A stretch of 64,000 bases of DNA from Sphingobium sp. AS12 (lineage in GTDB: Bacteria; Pseudomonadota; Alphaproteobacteria; Sphingomonadales; Sphingomonadaceae), in assembly GCF_019097845.1 (NCBI RefSeq), contig NZ_JAHRGM010000035.1:62001-126000 (forward strand). Direction: 5' to 3'. Below, one piece after another: positions 1 to 7,676 of this stretch. How positions within the stretch are numbered: position 1 is the stretch's first letter; every line of letters starts with the position of its first letter. The notes under the pieces are model-generated. The model did not search any database. It was not told the origin of the DNA and saw only the letters and a list, made by a program, of their open reading frames with translations. The position numbers and the translations under genes are program-made.

Positions 1-1416
1 TTCACTGCCGATCAAGCGGCCGAACTCAAGCGCATCTTCCTCGACGGTTTGTATGATTATCAGCATCGCTGGTGGCAGGCCAAGGATCAGCGCACCCGCA
101 TGATCCTTAAGTCGCGCCAGATCGGCGCGACCTATTATTTTGCCTTCGAAGCGCTGATCGACGCGATCGAGACAGGGCGCAATCAGATATTCCTGTCCGC
201 GTCCAAGGCGCAGGCCCACCAGTTCCGGTCTTATATTGTCAGCTTCGCCAAGCTGGTCGGGGTGGCGCTGACCGGCGATCCTATGCTGATTACATCGGAT
301 CTGCGCCCTGAAGAGGAAGCGGCGGCCGAACTGCATTTCCTGGGCACGAATTTCCGCACCGCGCAGGGGCGGCACGGCAATTTCTATTTCGATGAGTTCT
401 TCTGGGTCCATTCGTTCGAGGAATTGAACAAGGTCGCGTCGGGCATGGCGACGCACAAGAAGTGGCGCAAAACCTACTTCTCCACGCCATCGACCATTGC
501 CCATCCGGCCTATCCCTATTGGACCGGCGAGCGGCGCAACCGTCGCCGCAAGAAGGAAGACCAGATCAAAATCGACGTCAGCCATGCGGCGCTGGCGATC
601 GGCATGGTCGGGCCTGATCGGGTCTGGCGCAACATCGTTAATGTGCGCGATGCTGAGGCGGGCGGGTGCGACCTGTTCGACATCGCCGAACTCGAAGAAG
701 AGTACGCCCCCGACGAATTCGCCAATCTGTTCATGTGCGATTTTGTCGATGACAGCATGTCGGCCTTCAAGTTCAACGACATGATCGCCTGCGGGCGCGA
801 TAGCCTGGTCGAATGGACAGATTTCGATCCCGAAGCCGAGCGGCCCTATGGCTATCGGTCGGTCTGGGCAGGCTATGATCCGCAGTCGAGCGAAACCGGC
901 GACAATGCCGCGCTGGTCATCTGCGCGCCGCCTTTGGAGATTGGCGGCGAGTTCCGGGTGCTGGAGCGCCACCAGCTGCGCGGCCTCGATTTTGAACAAC
1001 AGGCGGAATTCATCAAGGCCGTCCTGAGCCGGTACAATTGCACCTATCTGGGCATCGACGCGCAGGGCGTCGGGGCCGGTGTCTATCAGCTGCTCGCCAA
1101 GGTGGGCGCGATGCCGGGCTGCACCGTCGCGAAGATCGAATATTCGCTGGAGGTGAAGGCACAGATGATCATGAAGGCGCAGAATATCATCCGGCGCGGT
1201 CGCCTTCAGATCGACCTTGGCATGCTCGACATCGTGTCGGCCTTCGTTTCGATCAAGAAAACGCTGACCACCACCGGGCGCAACGTCACCTTCAAGGCAG
1301 GGCGCGGCGGCGAAGACGGCCATGCCGATCTAGCCTGGGCGACGATGCACATCCTGATGAATGAACCGCTCGACGGCAAGGAAAAGCCAAAGGGCCAAAT
1401 GGAGATTATGGAATGA
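1..1416 (+). CDS. Phage terminase large subunit (P2 gpP-like), 5' end cut by window
   Basis: ATPase/nuclease that pumps phage DNA into the prohead. The frame is open to base 1; the first in-window start is a TTG at base 49, but codons before it read as a plausible continuation, so the gene almost certainly begins outside the window. A Walker A-like segment (KSRQIGATYY) lies near the start. A C-terminal RNase H-like nuclease is suggested by GYDPQSSETGDNAALV, GIDAQGVGAG and a late acidic DGHADLAW. The stop overlaps the start of the portal gene by 4 bases (ATGA). Family assignment to Myoviridae P2-type terminase ATPase subunits is by recognition. Confidence 0.88.
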   Translation, partial: FTADQAAELKRIFLDGLYDYQHRWWQAKDQRTRMILKSRQIGATYYFAFEALIDAIETGRNQIFLSASKAQAHQFRSYIVSFAKLVGVALTGDPMLITSDLRPEEEAAAELHFLGTNFRTAQGRHGNFYFDEFFWVHSFEELNKVASGMATHKKWRKTYFSTPSTIAHPAYPYWTGERRNRRRKKEDQIKIDVSHAALAIGMVGPDRVWRNIVNVRDAEAGGCDLFDIAELEEEYAPDEFANLFMCDFVDDSMSAFKFNDMIACGRDSLVEWTDFDPEAERPYGYRSVWAGYDPQSSETGDNAALVICAPPLEIGGEFRVLERHQLRGLDFEQQAEFIKAVLSRYNCTYLGIDAQGVGAGVYQLLAKVGAMPGCTVAKIEYSLEVKAQMIMKAQNIIRRGRLQIDLGMLDIVSAFVSIKKTLTTTGRNVTFKAGRGGEDGHADLAWATMHILMNEPLDGKEKPKGQMEIME

Positions 1417-2459
1417 GCAAGCGCGCGCGCCGGATGAACCGCCGGGAAACGGCCGAGGCGGCGCAGGGCGCGATCGTCGCGGCCAATGACAATCGTGGCA
1501 TGACTGCCTTCAGCTTTGGCGATCCCGAACCGGTCAACAGCCGGGCGACGATGCTCGACATGCTGGAATGCTATCACAACCAGCGTTGGTACGAGCCGCC
1601 GATATCGCTCGACGGTCTGGCGCGGACGTTTCGCGCATCGCCGCATCATTCGAGCGCCATCATCCTCAAGCGCAACATGCTGGCCGCCAGTCTGGATCCT
1701 ACCCAGTTTCTTAGCCGCAAGGCCTTCGCGGGCATGGTTCAGGACTATCTTGTCCTGGGCAATTGCTATGTGCAGGAGATCCGCAACCGCCTGGGCGGGG
1801 TGCTGCGCCTCGATCATGTGCTGGCGAAATATACGCGGCGCGGCATCGAGCCGGGCCAGTTCTGGTGGGTGCCGGGCTTCCGCAACGAAACTGAGTTCGA
1901 ATCGGGGACCGTCCACCATCTGCTGGCCCCGGACATTAATCAGGAAATCTACGGCCTGCCCGAATATCTGTCGGCGCTACAGTCGGCCCTGCTCAACGAA
2001 AACGCGACCCTGTTTCGCCGCCGCTATTTCGAGAATGGCAGCCATGCTGGTTACATCCTCTATGCCACCGGCCAGTTTGCCGATGGCGACATTGACGCAA
2101 TGCGGGACGCCCTCAAGCGCTCGAAGGGGCCGGGCAACTTCCGTAATCTCTTCGTTCATTCGCCCGATGGCAAGGAGAGCGGCATCCAGTTGAAGCCGAT
2201 CGCAGAGGTCGGCGCGAAGGATGAATTTGTCGGGATCAAGAACACGACGCGCGATGACGTGCTGGCCGCGCACCGCGTGCCACCGCAGCTGCTGGGCATC
2301 GTGCCGGCCAATGCGGGCGGCTTTGGCGATGTGACCAAAGCGACCGATGCGTTCTTCGAACTGGAGATCGAGCCGCTCCAGAGCGTATTTCTGGAATTGA
2401 ACGACCAGCTGGGTTTTGCAGCGGTACGCTTTAGGGAGCGCGTGCGCACGGCCGCATAA
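1413..2459 (+). CDS. Phage portal protein (PBSX/P2 gpQ family)
   Basis: Portal proteins form the dodecameric ring at the capsid vertex through which DNA enters and leaves. The 348-residue product has the family's usual length and the recognisable core LGNCYVQEIRNRLG, NQEIYGLPEYLSAL and the late HRVPPQLLGI segment. The ATG overlaps the terminase stop by 4 bases, so the two are translationally coupled. Scaffold, protease, capsid and tail genes do not follow; the next gene is a methylase, so this is either a prophage edge or a decayed prophage. Confidence 0.9.
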   Translation: MSKRARRMNRRETAEAAQGAIVAANDNRGMTAFSFGDPEPVNSRATMLDMLECYHNQRWYEPPISLDGLARTFRASPHHSSAIILKRNMLAASLDPTQFLSRKAFAGMVQDYLVLGNCYVQEIRNRLGGVLRLDHVLAKYTRRGIEPGQFWWVPGFRNETEFESGTVHHLLAPDINQEIYGLPEYLSALQSALLNENATLFRRRYFENGSHAGYILYATGQFADGDIDAMRDALKRSKGPGNFRNLFVHSPDGKESGIQLKPIAEVGAKDEFVGIKNTTRDDVLAAHRVPPQLLGIVPANAGGFGDVTKATDAFFELEIEPLQSVFLELNDQLGFAAVRFRERVRTAA

Positions 2460-2598
2460 CGATATTTCCGTGAGAACGGGGATGACCGCGCTGCAACGCG
2501 GCCACCGACGAGGATCACTCTCGCCACTACCAATCGGCCACCCCGGCCGCCCCGCCCCCTCACCGGGGCGGTGGACCAATTGAGCGAGAAAATCCTAC

Positions 2599-3402
2599 AT
2601 GTCACTAGAAAATGTTCTCCCTGTGTTCCCTGCTGCCGGATATATTGGCGGCAAGCGCAATCTGGCGCGTCGGCTCATATCCATCATCGGCCGCGTGGAT
2701 CACGACAGCTATGCCGAACCGTTCGTTGGAATGGGCGGGATCTTCCTGCGGCGGCCGACGCGGCCCAGAGCAGAGGCTATCAACGACATCAGCGGGGATG
2801 TCGCGACGTTCTTTCGCGTGCTTCAGGAACATTATCCCTACTTCATCGACATGCTGCGCTGGCGCGTTTCGAGCCGGGCGGAATTCGAACGGTTGCGCGC
2901 ACTGCCTGCCGACCGGCTGACCGATCTCCAACGGGCGGCGCGGTTCCTTTATCTGCAACGGCTCGCGTTCGGCGGGAAGGTGTCGGGCAGGAATTTCGGC
3001 GTCGATCGCGTGGCTGGCGGACGGTTCAATGTGACGAAACTGGAGCCGATGCTGGCGGACATCCACGAACGGTTGGCAGGCGTTGTCATTGAGCAGCTAA
3101 CCTATTCGGACTTCATCCGGCGCTATGATCGGGATGGCGCGCTCTTCTATCTCGATCCGCCATATTGGGGCTGCGAGACGGATTATGGCCAGGACGTGTT
3201 TTCACGCGACGACTTCGCCGCGCTGGCCGAACAGCTTGGAGGCATCAAGGGCAAGTTCCTTCTGTCCATCAACGCGACTGAGGGTGCGCGCGATACCTTC
3301 GCCCGGTTCCATGTCTCCGATGTCCCGACCACCTATACGATCGGGGCGCAGGCCAAGCCGGTTGCCGAACTGATCGTGAGCAACTTCCCGCTGCCCGGCT
3401 GA
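2599..3402 (+). CDS. D12-class DNA N6-adenine methyltransferase (Dam-like), orphan
   Basis: Transfers a methyl group from SAM to adenine N6 in a specific DNA site. The 267-residue product carries the D12-class order: an N-terminal AAGYIGGKRNLA segment, the SAM-binding EPFVGMGGIFLRRP motif near residue 38, and the catalytic DPPYWG motif near residue 195. No restriction endonuclease lies beside it, so it is an orphan methylase typical of phages that protect their DNA or alter transcription. It sits 139 bases after the portal gene; that gap holds a GC-rich hairpin near 2549-2573 (CCGCCCCG / CCGGGGCGG) without a T-tract. Target sequence cannot be told from the protein alone. Confidence 0.87.
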   Translation: MSLENVLPVFPAAGYIGGKRNLARRLISIIGRVDHDSYAEPFVGMGGIFLRRPTRPRAEAINDISGDVATFFRVLQEHYPYFIDMLRWRVSSRAEFERLRALPADRLTDLQRAARFLYLQRLAFGGKVSGRNFGVDRVAGGRFNVTKLEPMLADIHERLAGVVIEQLTYSDFIRRYDRDGALFYLDPPYWGCETDYGQDVFSRDDFAALAEQLGGIKGKFLLSINATEGARDTFARFHVSDVPTTYTIGAQAKPVAELIVSNFPLPG

Positions 3403-3428
3403 CACGCCGCTGATGCTGAGATGACGAA

Positions 3429-3465
3429 GGGCGGTCCGCATGGCGCGGGCCGCCCTTTCTTTTCG
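3429..3465 (+). terminator. Rho-independent terminator after the methylase
   Basis: Stem GGGCGGTCCG (3429-3438) pairs with CGGGCCGCCC (3446-3455) with one G-T pair and a 7-base loop, followed directly by TTTCTTTT. It lies 26 bases after the methylase stop and marks the end of the prophage-side transcription unit. Confidence 0.8.
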
Positions 3466-4212
3466 TGCGCAACAATATGTCGTCGCATGCCACGCCGCTC
3501 GACCGTCATCATCGGCCGCCAAAGCCCGCGGCGACCCCTTGCTCCGGCCCACGGCGGCCCAGCGCGGCAGGCCGGGGGTGCCACCCTCGAAAGCGCGCTT
3601 ATTCCCCCGCCTCGCCCGCGCGCTTTTTATGTCCTTTTTGATGCATCATCGACACCCCCCGGAAAGCGGCCCGCTTCTAAGGCCGAACGCCGATCCAAAG
3701 GCAGCATCCGTTGATGCGTTTTGATGCACCTAGCGAGTCTATTCGTGACGCTGACAGGCGAGAAAAATTTTAACGAGGACGCCCACGCTAGTGAGGGAGG
3801 GGGCGGGAAGACGTAACATCTGTCAGGACGCGGGCGAACATAATATTAAACGTCTGATTTTATACAATTTTTTAGGTTACGTCGGCTGTGTTGGATGATG
3901 TGATCTTCTATTTGAAAAACTGTAACACCCGCAGAAATCCAAGGTTTTTTGTAAGTGAGATATTACGTTTTTAAAGTGTAATATGGTTACGTCGATATCA
4001 CACTTAAAATCACGGCTGAAACCCGCAGAAATCCGTCGATGTTACGGATGTCACACTTTTTCCGATACTGCCCTCATTATAATTCCTATCGCCCGGTTTC
4101 TCATATATCGCTTCTCACATCTGCTGACCGCCATCAGCGGCTGTAGAATTCCGACTATGGTATCGGTTATGGTATGCGTTTCCATTCTCAGACGGCACCT
4201 TGAGATATATCA
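3466..4212. other. Gene-free stretch between prophage and chromosome, A+T-rich in its second half
   Basis: No convincing gene. The first part (to about 3720) is GC-rich with weak overlapping frames and no recognisable product; TTGATGC occurs three times at 3638, 3711 and 3721. From about 3760 base composition drops sharply in G+C compared with all neighbours and several short direct and inverted repeats appear. The position between phage morphogenesis genes and a housekeeping gene suggests a prophage end, immunity/control region or attachment site. No tRNA or integrase is visible. Confidence 0.6.
3875..4056. repeat. Cluster of short direct and inverted repeats in the A+T-rich island
   Basis: Direct copies of ACCCGCAGAAATCC at 3927-3940 and 4021-4034 (94-base spacing) and of GGTTACGTCG at 3875-3884 and 3985-3994 (110-base spacing). 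An imperfect inverted pair GTGTAATAT (3977-3985) / ATATCACAC (3996-4004) brackets the second GGTTACGTCG copy. Related fragments TGTAACAC (3921) and GTTACGGATGTCACAC (4041-4056) recur. The pattern resembles repeated protein-binding boxes (repressor operators, replication iterons or integrase arm sites); which one is not decidable here. Confidence 0.55.
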
Positions 4213-4824
4213 ATGCCTTATAGTCGCTATTCAACGTCCTCCGTCTCCGCCACCCTTTTTCGGACCACGCCGATGATCCGCGCCCGTTTTGGCACTTTGC
4301 GCGGGTTGGTCCGCTTGATCCTGTCCTATCCGCAACTTGCGCTGGGCCTGTCTGCCAGCCGCGCTGCTGATTCTGCGCAGGTGCAGCGGCTGGTCTTCGT
4401 GTGTCAGGGTAATATCTGCCGCAGCGCCTTTGCCGATGTCGTGGCGCGCCGGGCAGGGCTAAATACCGCTTCCTTCGGTCTGTCGACCACCACTGGCCGC
4501 GCTGCGCATGATCCCGCCATCGCTGCCGCCCGCGCTTTGGGGCATGACCTGTCGCAGCACCGGGCGATCGACATGGCCGACTATGTCCCGCAGGAAGGCG
4601 ACCTGCTGCTGGCAATGGAGGTGCGGCAATTGCACCGGCTGGCCGCCGATCCGCGCCTGAGCCATGTGCCGCGGCTGTTGCTGGGGCGCTGGACCCGGCC
4701 GATGCTGCCGCATCTGCACGATCCCTATGGACTGGACGACCGCTATATGGCGACCTGCCTGACCCGGATCGAACAGGCGGTGGCGCGGTTGATCAGCGCT
4801 TTTCCCGGCGCACGGCTTTCCTGA
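4213..4824 (+). CDS. Low-molecular-weight protein-tyrosine phosphatase
   Basis: Cytoplasmic phosphatase of the arsenate reductase-like/LMW-PTP fold, usually acting on bacterial tyrosine kinases of exopolysaccharide export. The catalytic P-loop CX5R is visible as FVCQGNICRSAF about 60 residues in, and the general-acid Asp is probably the DPYGLDD segment near the end. The ATG at 4213 is used; a second in-frame ATG at 4273 would remove a 20-residue leader of low similarity. Its 3' end overlaps the oppositely oriented ATP-grasp gene by 32 bases. A polysaccharide role is inferred from the facing deacetylase gene. Confidence 0.85.
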   Translation: MPYSRYSTSSVSATLFRTTPMIRARFGTLRGLVRLILSYPQLALGLSASRAADSAQVQRLVFVCQGNICRSAFADVVARRAGLNTASFGLSTTTGRAAHDPAIAAARALGHDLSQHRAIDMADYVPQEGDLLLAMEVRQLHRLAADPRLSHVPRLLLGRWTRPMLPHLHDPYGLDDRYMATCLTRIEQAVARLISAFPGARLS

Positions 4825-6007
4825 GCATCTGCGTCATATCCCGCACCCAGGGGCGTAGATCGGACAGGGTCAGCACATAATAGCGGGTGGCGGGGTCAAA
4901 AAAGCCCAGCACATAGTCGATCAGATCCCTGATCGGCCGGCGCTTGAAGAAGGGATCGCCGATTCGTCCCGGCGTAATCCACAGGCGCATAAGCCGCTTG
5001 GTTTCCGGCACCATATAGCGCGCGCGCAGATCGTCGCGCGGCAGGGGGGCCAAATCCCGCTGGCCCAGCACGGTGCGGCGATAGGCTTCCCAGGCGAAAT
5101 GTGCGCCGCAATGGCGAGCAAGCGGCAGGCTGCCCCAGAAGCGGCCATTCACCTCCATCAGCCAATAGCGTCCGCTATCCAGCTCATAGCGATATTCGAC
5201 CATCGCCTGTCCGTCCCAGTCGAGCGCGCGCAGCAATTGTTCCGACAGCGCCATCTGTTCGCCATGCCGTTCCGCCGGTTCGGCCCGGCACAGCGTGGAC
5301 ACGCCCCCTTCGGGCGGCCATTCGTGCAGGCGGCGATGCTGGAAGCGCAGCGTCGCCCGCCCCTCTTCCATATAAAGCATCTGACCCAGCCCCACGCCCC
5401 CGCAATATTGCTGGATCAAGGGCCAGCGCCCGACCGGCGCGTAGCGGTCCAGCAGCGCGGTCAACGCCTGCGAGGTACGGATATATTCGGTCTTGAGCCA
5501 TTCCAGCCCCGCATGTTCCAATATCGGCAATACTGCCGGGGGATTGGCCCATTTGGCGACCAGCGGATAGCGCATCGCCGCGACGCGGGCGGCAAAATCC
5601 TCGCCGGGCTGCGGTTGCCAGGTCTGCGGGACGCGCAGGCCCGCCTTTTCGGCAATGTCGAGCGTACAGAATTTGTCGATGACTTTGGCCAGCCGGTCTG
5701 GTCGGGGGACCAATATATGGCAGTCACCGATCGTCGTGGGCAGGTCCGCCAGTTCCAGCAGATCCGATTCGGACACCGCCAGCACCGCGCCCGCGCCGGT
5801 TCGGGCGATCATCTCCGGCAGCCAGAGGGCCGCAGGGCCGGGCGGGCGTAACAGCGACTGGGTGCAATAGCGCGAAGCTGCGCCAACGCTGTGCGCTTCG
5901 CGGGCCACGCCATGGACCGGCACGCCATGCTCGCCCAGTTCGCGCACGACCGTCAGGCCGATGGCGTTTTCCAGACCCAGGACAATGGCGCCGGGGAAAG
6001 ATGTCAC
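4793..6007 (-). CDS. ATP-grasp superfamily ligase (carboxylate-amine ligase-like)
   Basis: 404-residue protein with an N-terminal Rossmann-like preATP-grasp segment (AIVLGLENAIGLTVVRELGE), a middle ATP-binding lobe (YPLVAKWANPP near residue 145) and a C-terminal acidic metal-binding segment MVEYRYELDSGRYWLMEVNGRFWGS typical of ATP-grasp enzymes joining a carboxylate to an amine or thiol; substrate unknown. The start is GTG and overlaps the stop of the upstream deacetylase by 4 bases, so the two are coupled. Such pairs occur in polysaccharide or small-peptide modification loci; the precise reaction cannot be assigned. Confidence 0.8.
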   Translation of the reverse strand: MTSFPGAIVLGLENAIGLTVVRELGEHGVPVHGVAREAHSVGAASRYCTQSLLRPPGPAALWLPEMIARTGAGAVLAVSESDLLELADLPTTIGDCHILVPRPDRLAKVIDKFCTLDIAEKAGLRVPQTWQPQPGEDFAARVAAMRYPLVAKWANPPAVLPILEHAGLEWLKTEYIRTSQALTALLDRYAPVGRWPLIQQYCGGVGLGQMLYMEEGRATLRFQHRRLHEWPPEGGVSTLCRAEPAERHGEQMALSEQLLRALDWDGQAMVEYRYELDSGRYWLMEVNGRFWGSLPLARHCGAHFAWEAYRRTVLGQRDLAPLPRDDLRARYMVPETKRLMRLWITPGRIGDPFFKRRPIRDLIDYVLGFFDPATRYYVLTLSDLRPWVRDMTQMLRKAVRREKR

Positions 6008-6984
6008 GCAGGCACAAGCCGATGTTCATAGCGCCATGTTGCCCAGGCCTGCTGCGCGACCCGCAGCCCGGTGCGCAGTCGACTAGGTGGGACGCGGGTG
6101 AGGCTGCGGTCGGGGCGATCGGCCAGATCGCCGGGCAGGTCGTGGAAGCCTGCGCCGCGGACCTGCGGCAGGCGGGCGGCCTCCCGGCACAGCGCGGCGA
6201 ATCGGGCCTTGACCGTCTCATTGGCCCGCTGGCGGTCGCGGGACAGCATTTCGAAACTGTGGGTGACGACGACGAAAGCGTCATGGCCCTCGCACGCGGC
6301 ATGGCGCAGCCCGGCGCGCATCTCGGCCGCGGACATGGCGCAAATCTGTGCCGGACGAAAGCTGCCGGGCCGGTCGGTTATGCCCGATACCGGCAGTTCG
6401 GTGATGCCATGCAGGCGGGTTGCCCCTATCTCGCCCGGATGCGTGTCAATCTTGCAGTCGCGGCCCAGATAGGCGGGGTTGACGCTGCTGTCCCATGCCA
6501 CGCCGATCGCGGCAAGGGCGCGCAGCGTGTCGTCATTCGCGCCGAAATTGCCGGCGCGAAAGGCGGTGATGGCGGGCGCCCCGGCCTGTTCCAGCAACCC
6601 CTTGGCCAGGCCCAGCAGGACAATCTGGTCGGCAAGCATGAAGTCGCCGATATTGCGGCCCTGTCGCCCCTCGACCGGCGATTGCTTGGCCCAGGCGAGC
6701 CATTCGGTGTGGATGTGCATCTGCACTTCATGGCCGCGAGCCACGATGGCGGTGACGATCGGCGTCAGGAAATCGGCACCATGGACCAGCGCCGGCAAGG
6801 GATCGAGGAAGAACACGCCTTTCAGCCCATGGCGGTCGAGCACGTCCATCTGCCAGCCGATGCCATGCGGCTGCCCCTGCGCTTGCCCCCAGATCGAGCG
6901 CTGGACATTCTCGTCAAGGCTGAGGCCGCGCTGATGCAGCGAAGAGGACAGTTCCGTATCGACGGTGATGAGCAGCGCAGTCAT
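6004..6984 (-). CDS. Polysaccharide deacetylase-like protein (WalW/NodB-type fold)
   Basis: The product begins MTALLITVDTELSS, where the VDTE acidic pair matches the metal-binding start of the NodB fold. HGLKGVFFLDP and the metal-histidine segment HEVQMHIHTEW near residue 80 follow, and FRAGNFGAN is further in. The ATG at 6984 is preferred over an upstream in-frame start at 7008 because homologs begin directly before the beta strand with the catalytic Asp. Expected role is removal of acetyl groups from a glycan or related substrate. It is first gene of a two-gene operon with the ATP-grasp enzyme (GTGA overlap). No signal peptide is seen, so the substrate may be a cytoplasmic precursor. Confidence 0.82.
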   Translation of the reverse strand: MTALLITVDTELSSSLHQRGLSLDENVQRSIWGQAQGQPHGIGWQMDVLDRHGLKGVFFLDPLPALVHGADFLTPIVTAIVARGHEVQMHIHTEWLAWAKQSPVEGRQGRNIGDFMLADQIVLLGLAKGLLEQAGAPAITAFRAGNFGANDDTLRALAAIGVAWDSSVNPAYLGRDCKIDTHPGEIGATRLHGITELPVSGITDRPGSFRPAQICAMSAAEMRAGLRHAACEGHDAFVVVTHSFEMLSRDRQRANETVKARFAALCREAARLPQVRGAGFHDLPGDLADRPDRSLTRVPPSRLRTGLRVAQQAWATWRYEHRLVPA

Positions 6985-7056
6985 GGGCGATCCGGTCGGG
7001 GGCGGCAAATGGACAGCAATAGGCGTCAGGGGTTAAGGACGAGTAATATTTCCCCC

Positions 7057-7078
7057 ATATGTCCCATGGGTCACATAT
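7057..7078. promoter_or_regulatory. Palindrome upstream of the deacetylase/ATP-grasp operon
   Basis: ATATGTCCCAT and ATGGGTCACATAT form an interrupted palindrome centred on CCATGG, with a 2-base insertion in one arm. It sits 73 bases upstream of the deacetylase start in an otherwise empty 161-base gap. Its symmetry suggests a dimeric repressor or activator site; no regulator gene is adjacent. Confidence 0.4.
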
Positions 7079-7145
7079 TGGAAAGATGGCATTGGGCCGT
7101 CAATCCGCACTTTTCCTGCCAGACGTCACGCGCTCGCCCTTACCG

Positions 7146-7658
7146 TTACGCGATCAGCGAAAATTCGCCATAATTGCCCTGAAAGAACAATAAGGGACTT
7201 TCCGGCCGGTCGACCTCCAGCGCCACGACCCTGCCCAATACGATATAATGGTCGCCCGCTTCATGCACGGCGTCCAGCGTGCAGTCGATCCAGGCGACGA
7301 CATCGTCCAGGATGGGCGACCCGTTCGCCGATGCGCGATGGGAGACACCGGCAAACTTGTCCTCACCGCGCCCGGACAGCTGGCGGCACAGCGCTTGCTG
7401 GTCGCTCGCCAGCACGTTGACGCAGAATTTGCCGACGGCAGAGAGGCGTGGCCAGCTGCTCGATGTTTTCGCAGGGAAGAAGGCAACCAGCGGGGGATCG
7501 AGCGAGACCGAGGTGAAGGAACCAACCACCATACCTACAGGGGCGCCATCTGCCTCCACGGCAGTGACGACGCACACGCCGGTGGGATAATGGCCCAGCA
7601 CCCGGCGGAAGGTCGCGCTGTCGAAACTGGTGGTGTCATTCATGTCCGCTTTTCCCAT
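7146..7658 (-). CDS. Flavin reductase family protein (FMN-binding, HpaC-like)
   Basis: 170-residue protein of the flavin reductase-like FMN-binding family, which uses NAD(P)H to reduce free flavin for a partner monooxygenase. Diagnostic segments are the N-terminal FRRVLGHYPTGVCVVTA, the flavin-contacting GMVVGSFTSVSLDPPLVAFFP and the central FCVNVLASDQQALC. An alternative ATG at 7643 has a purine-rich upstream stretch. No monooxygenase gene is adjacent, so the partner is unknown. Confidence 0.88.
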   Translation of the reverse strand: MGKADMNDTTSFDSATFRRVLGHYPTGVCVVTAVEADGAPVGMVVGSFTSVSLDPPLVAFFPAKTSSSWPRLSAVGKFCVNVLASDQQALCRQLSGRGEDKFAGVSHRASANGSPILDDVVAWIDCTLDAVHEAGDHYIVLGRVVALEVDRPESPLLFFQGNYGEFSLIA

Positions 7659-7676
7659 CTTGCGCCCGTGTGTCGA

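Noticed and set aside
2599..3402. Restriction-modification system
   Set aside because: Only the methylase is present; no nuclease or specificity gene lies beside it. The DUF559 gene is 38 kb away and unrelated in context.
3421..3724. Two overlapping small frames after the phage methylase
   Set aside because: They overlap a strong terminator, have biased low-complexity translation and no ribosome site or family match.
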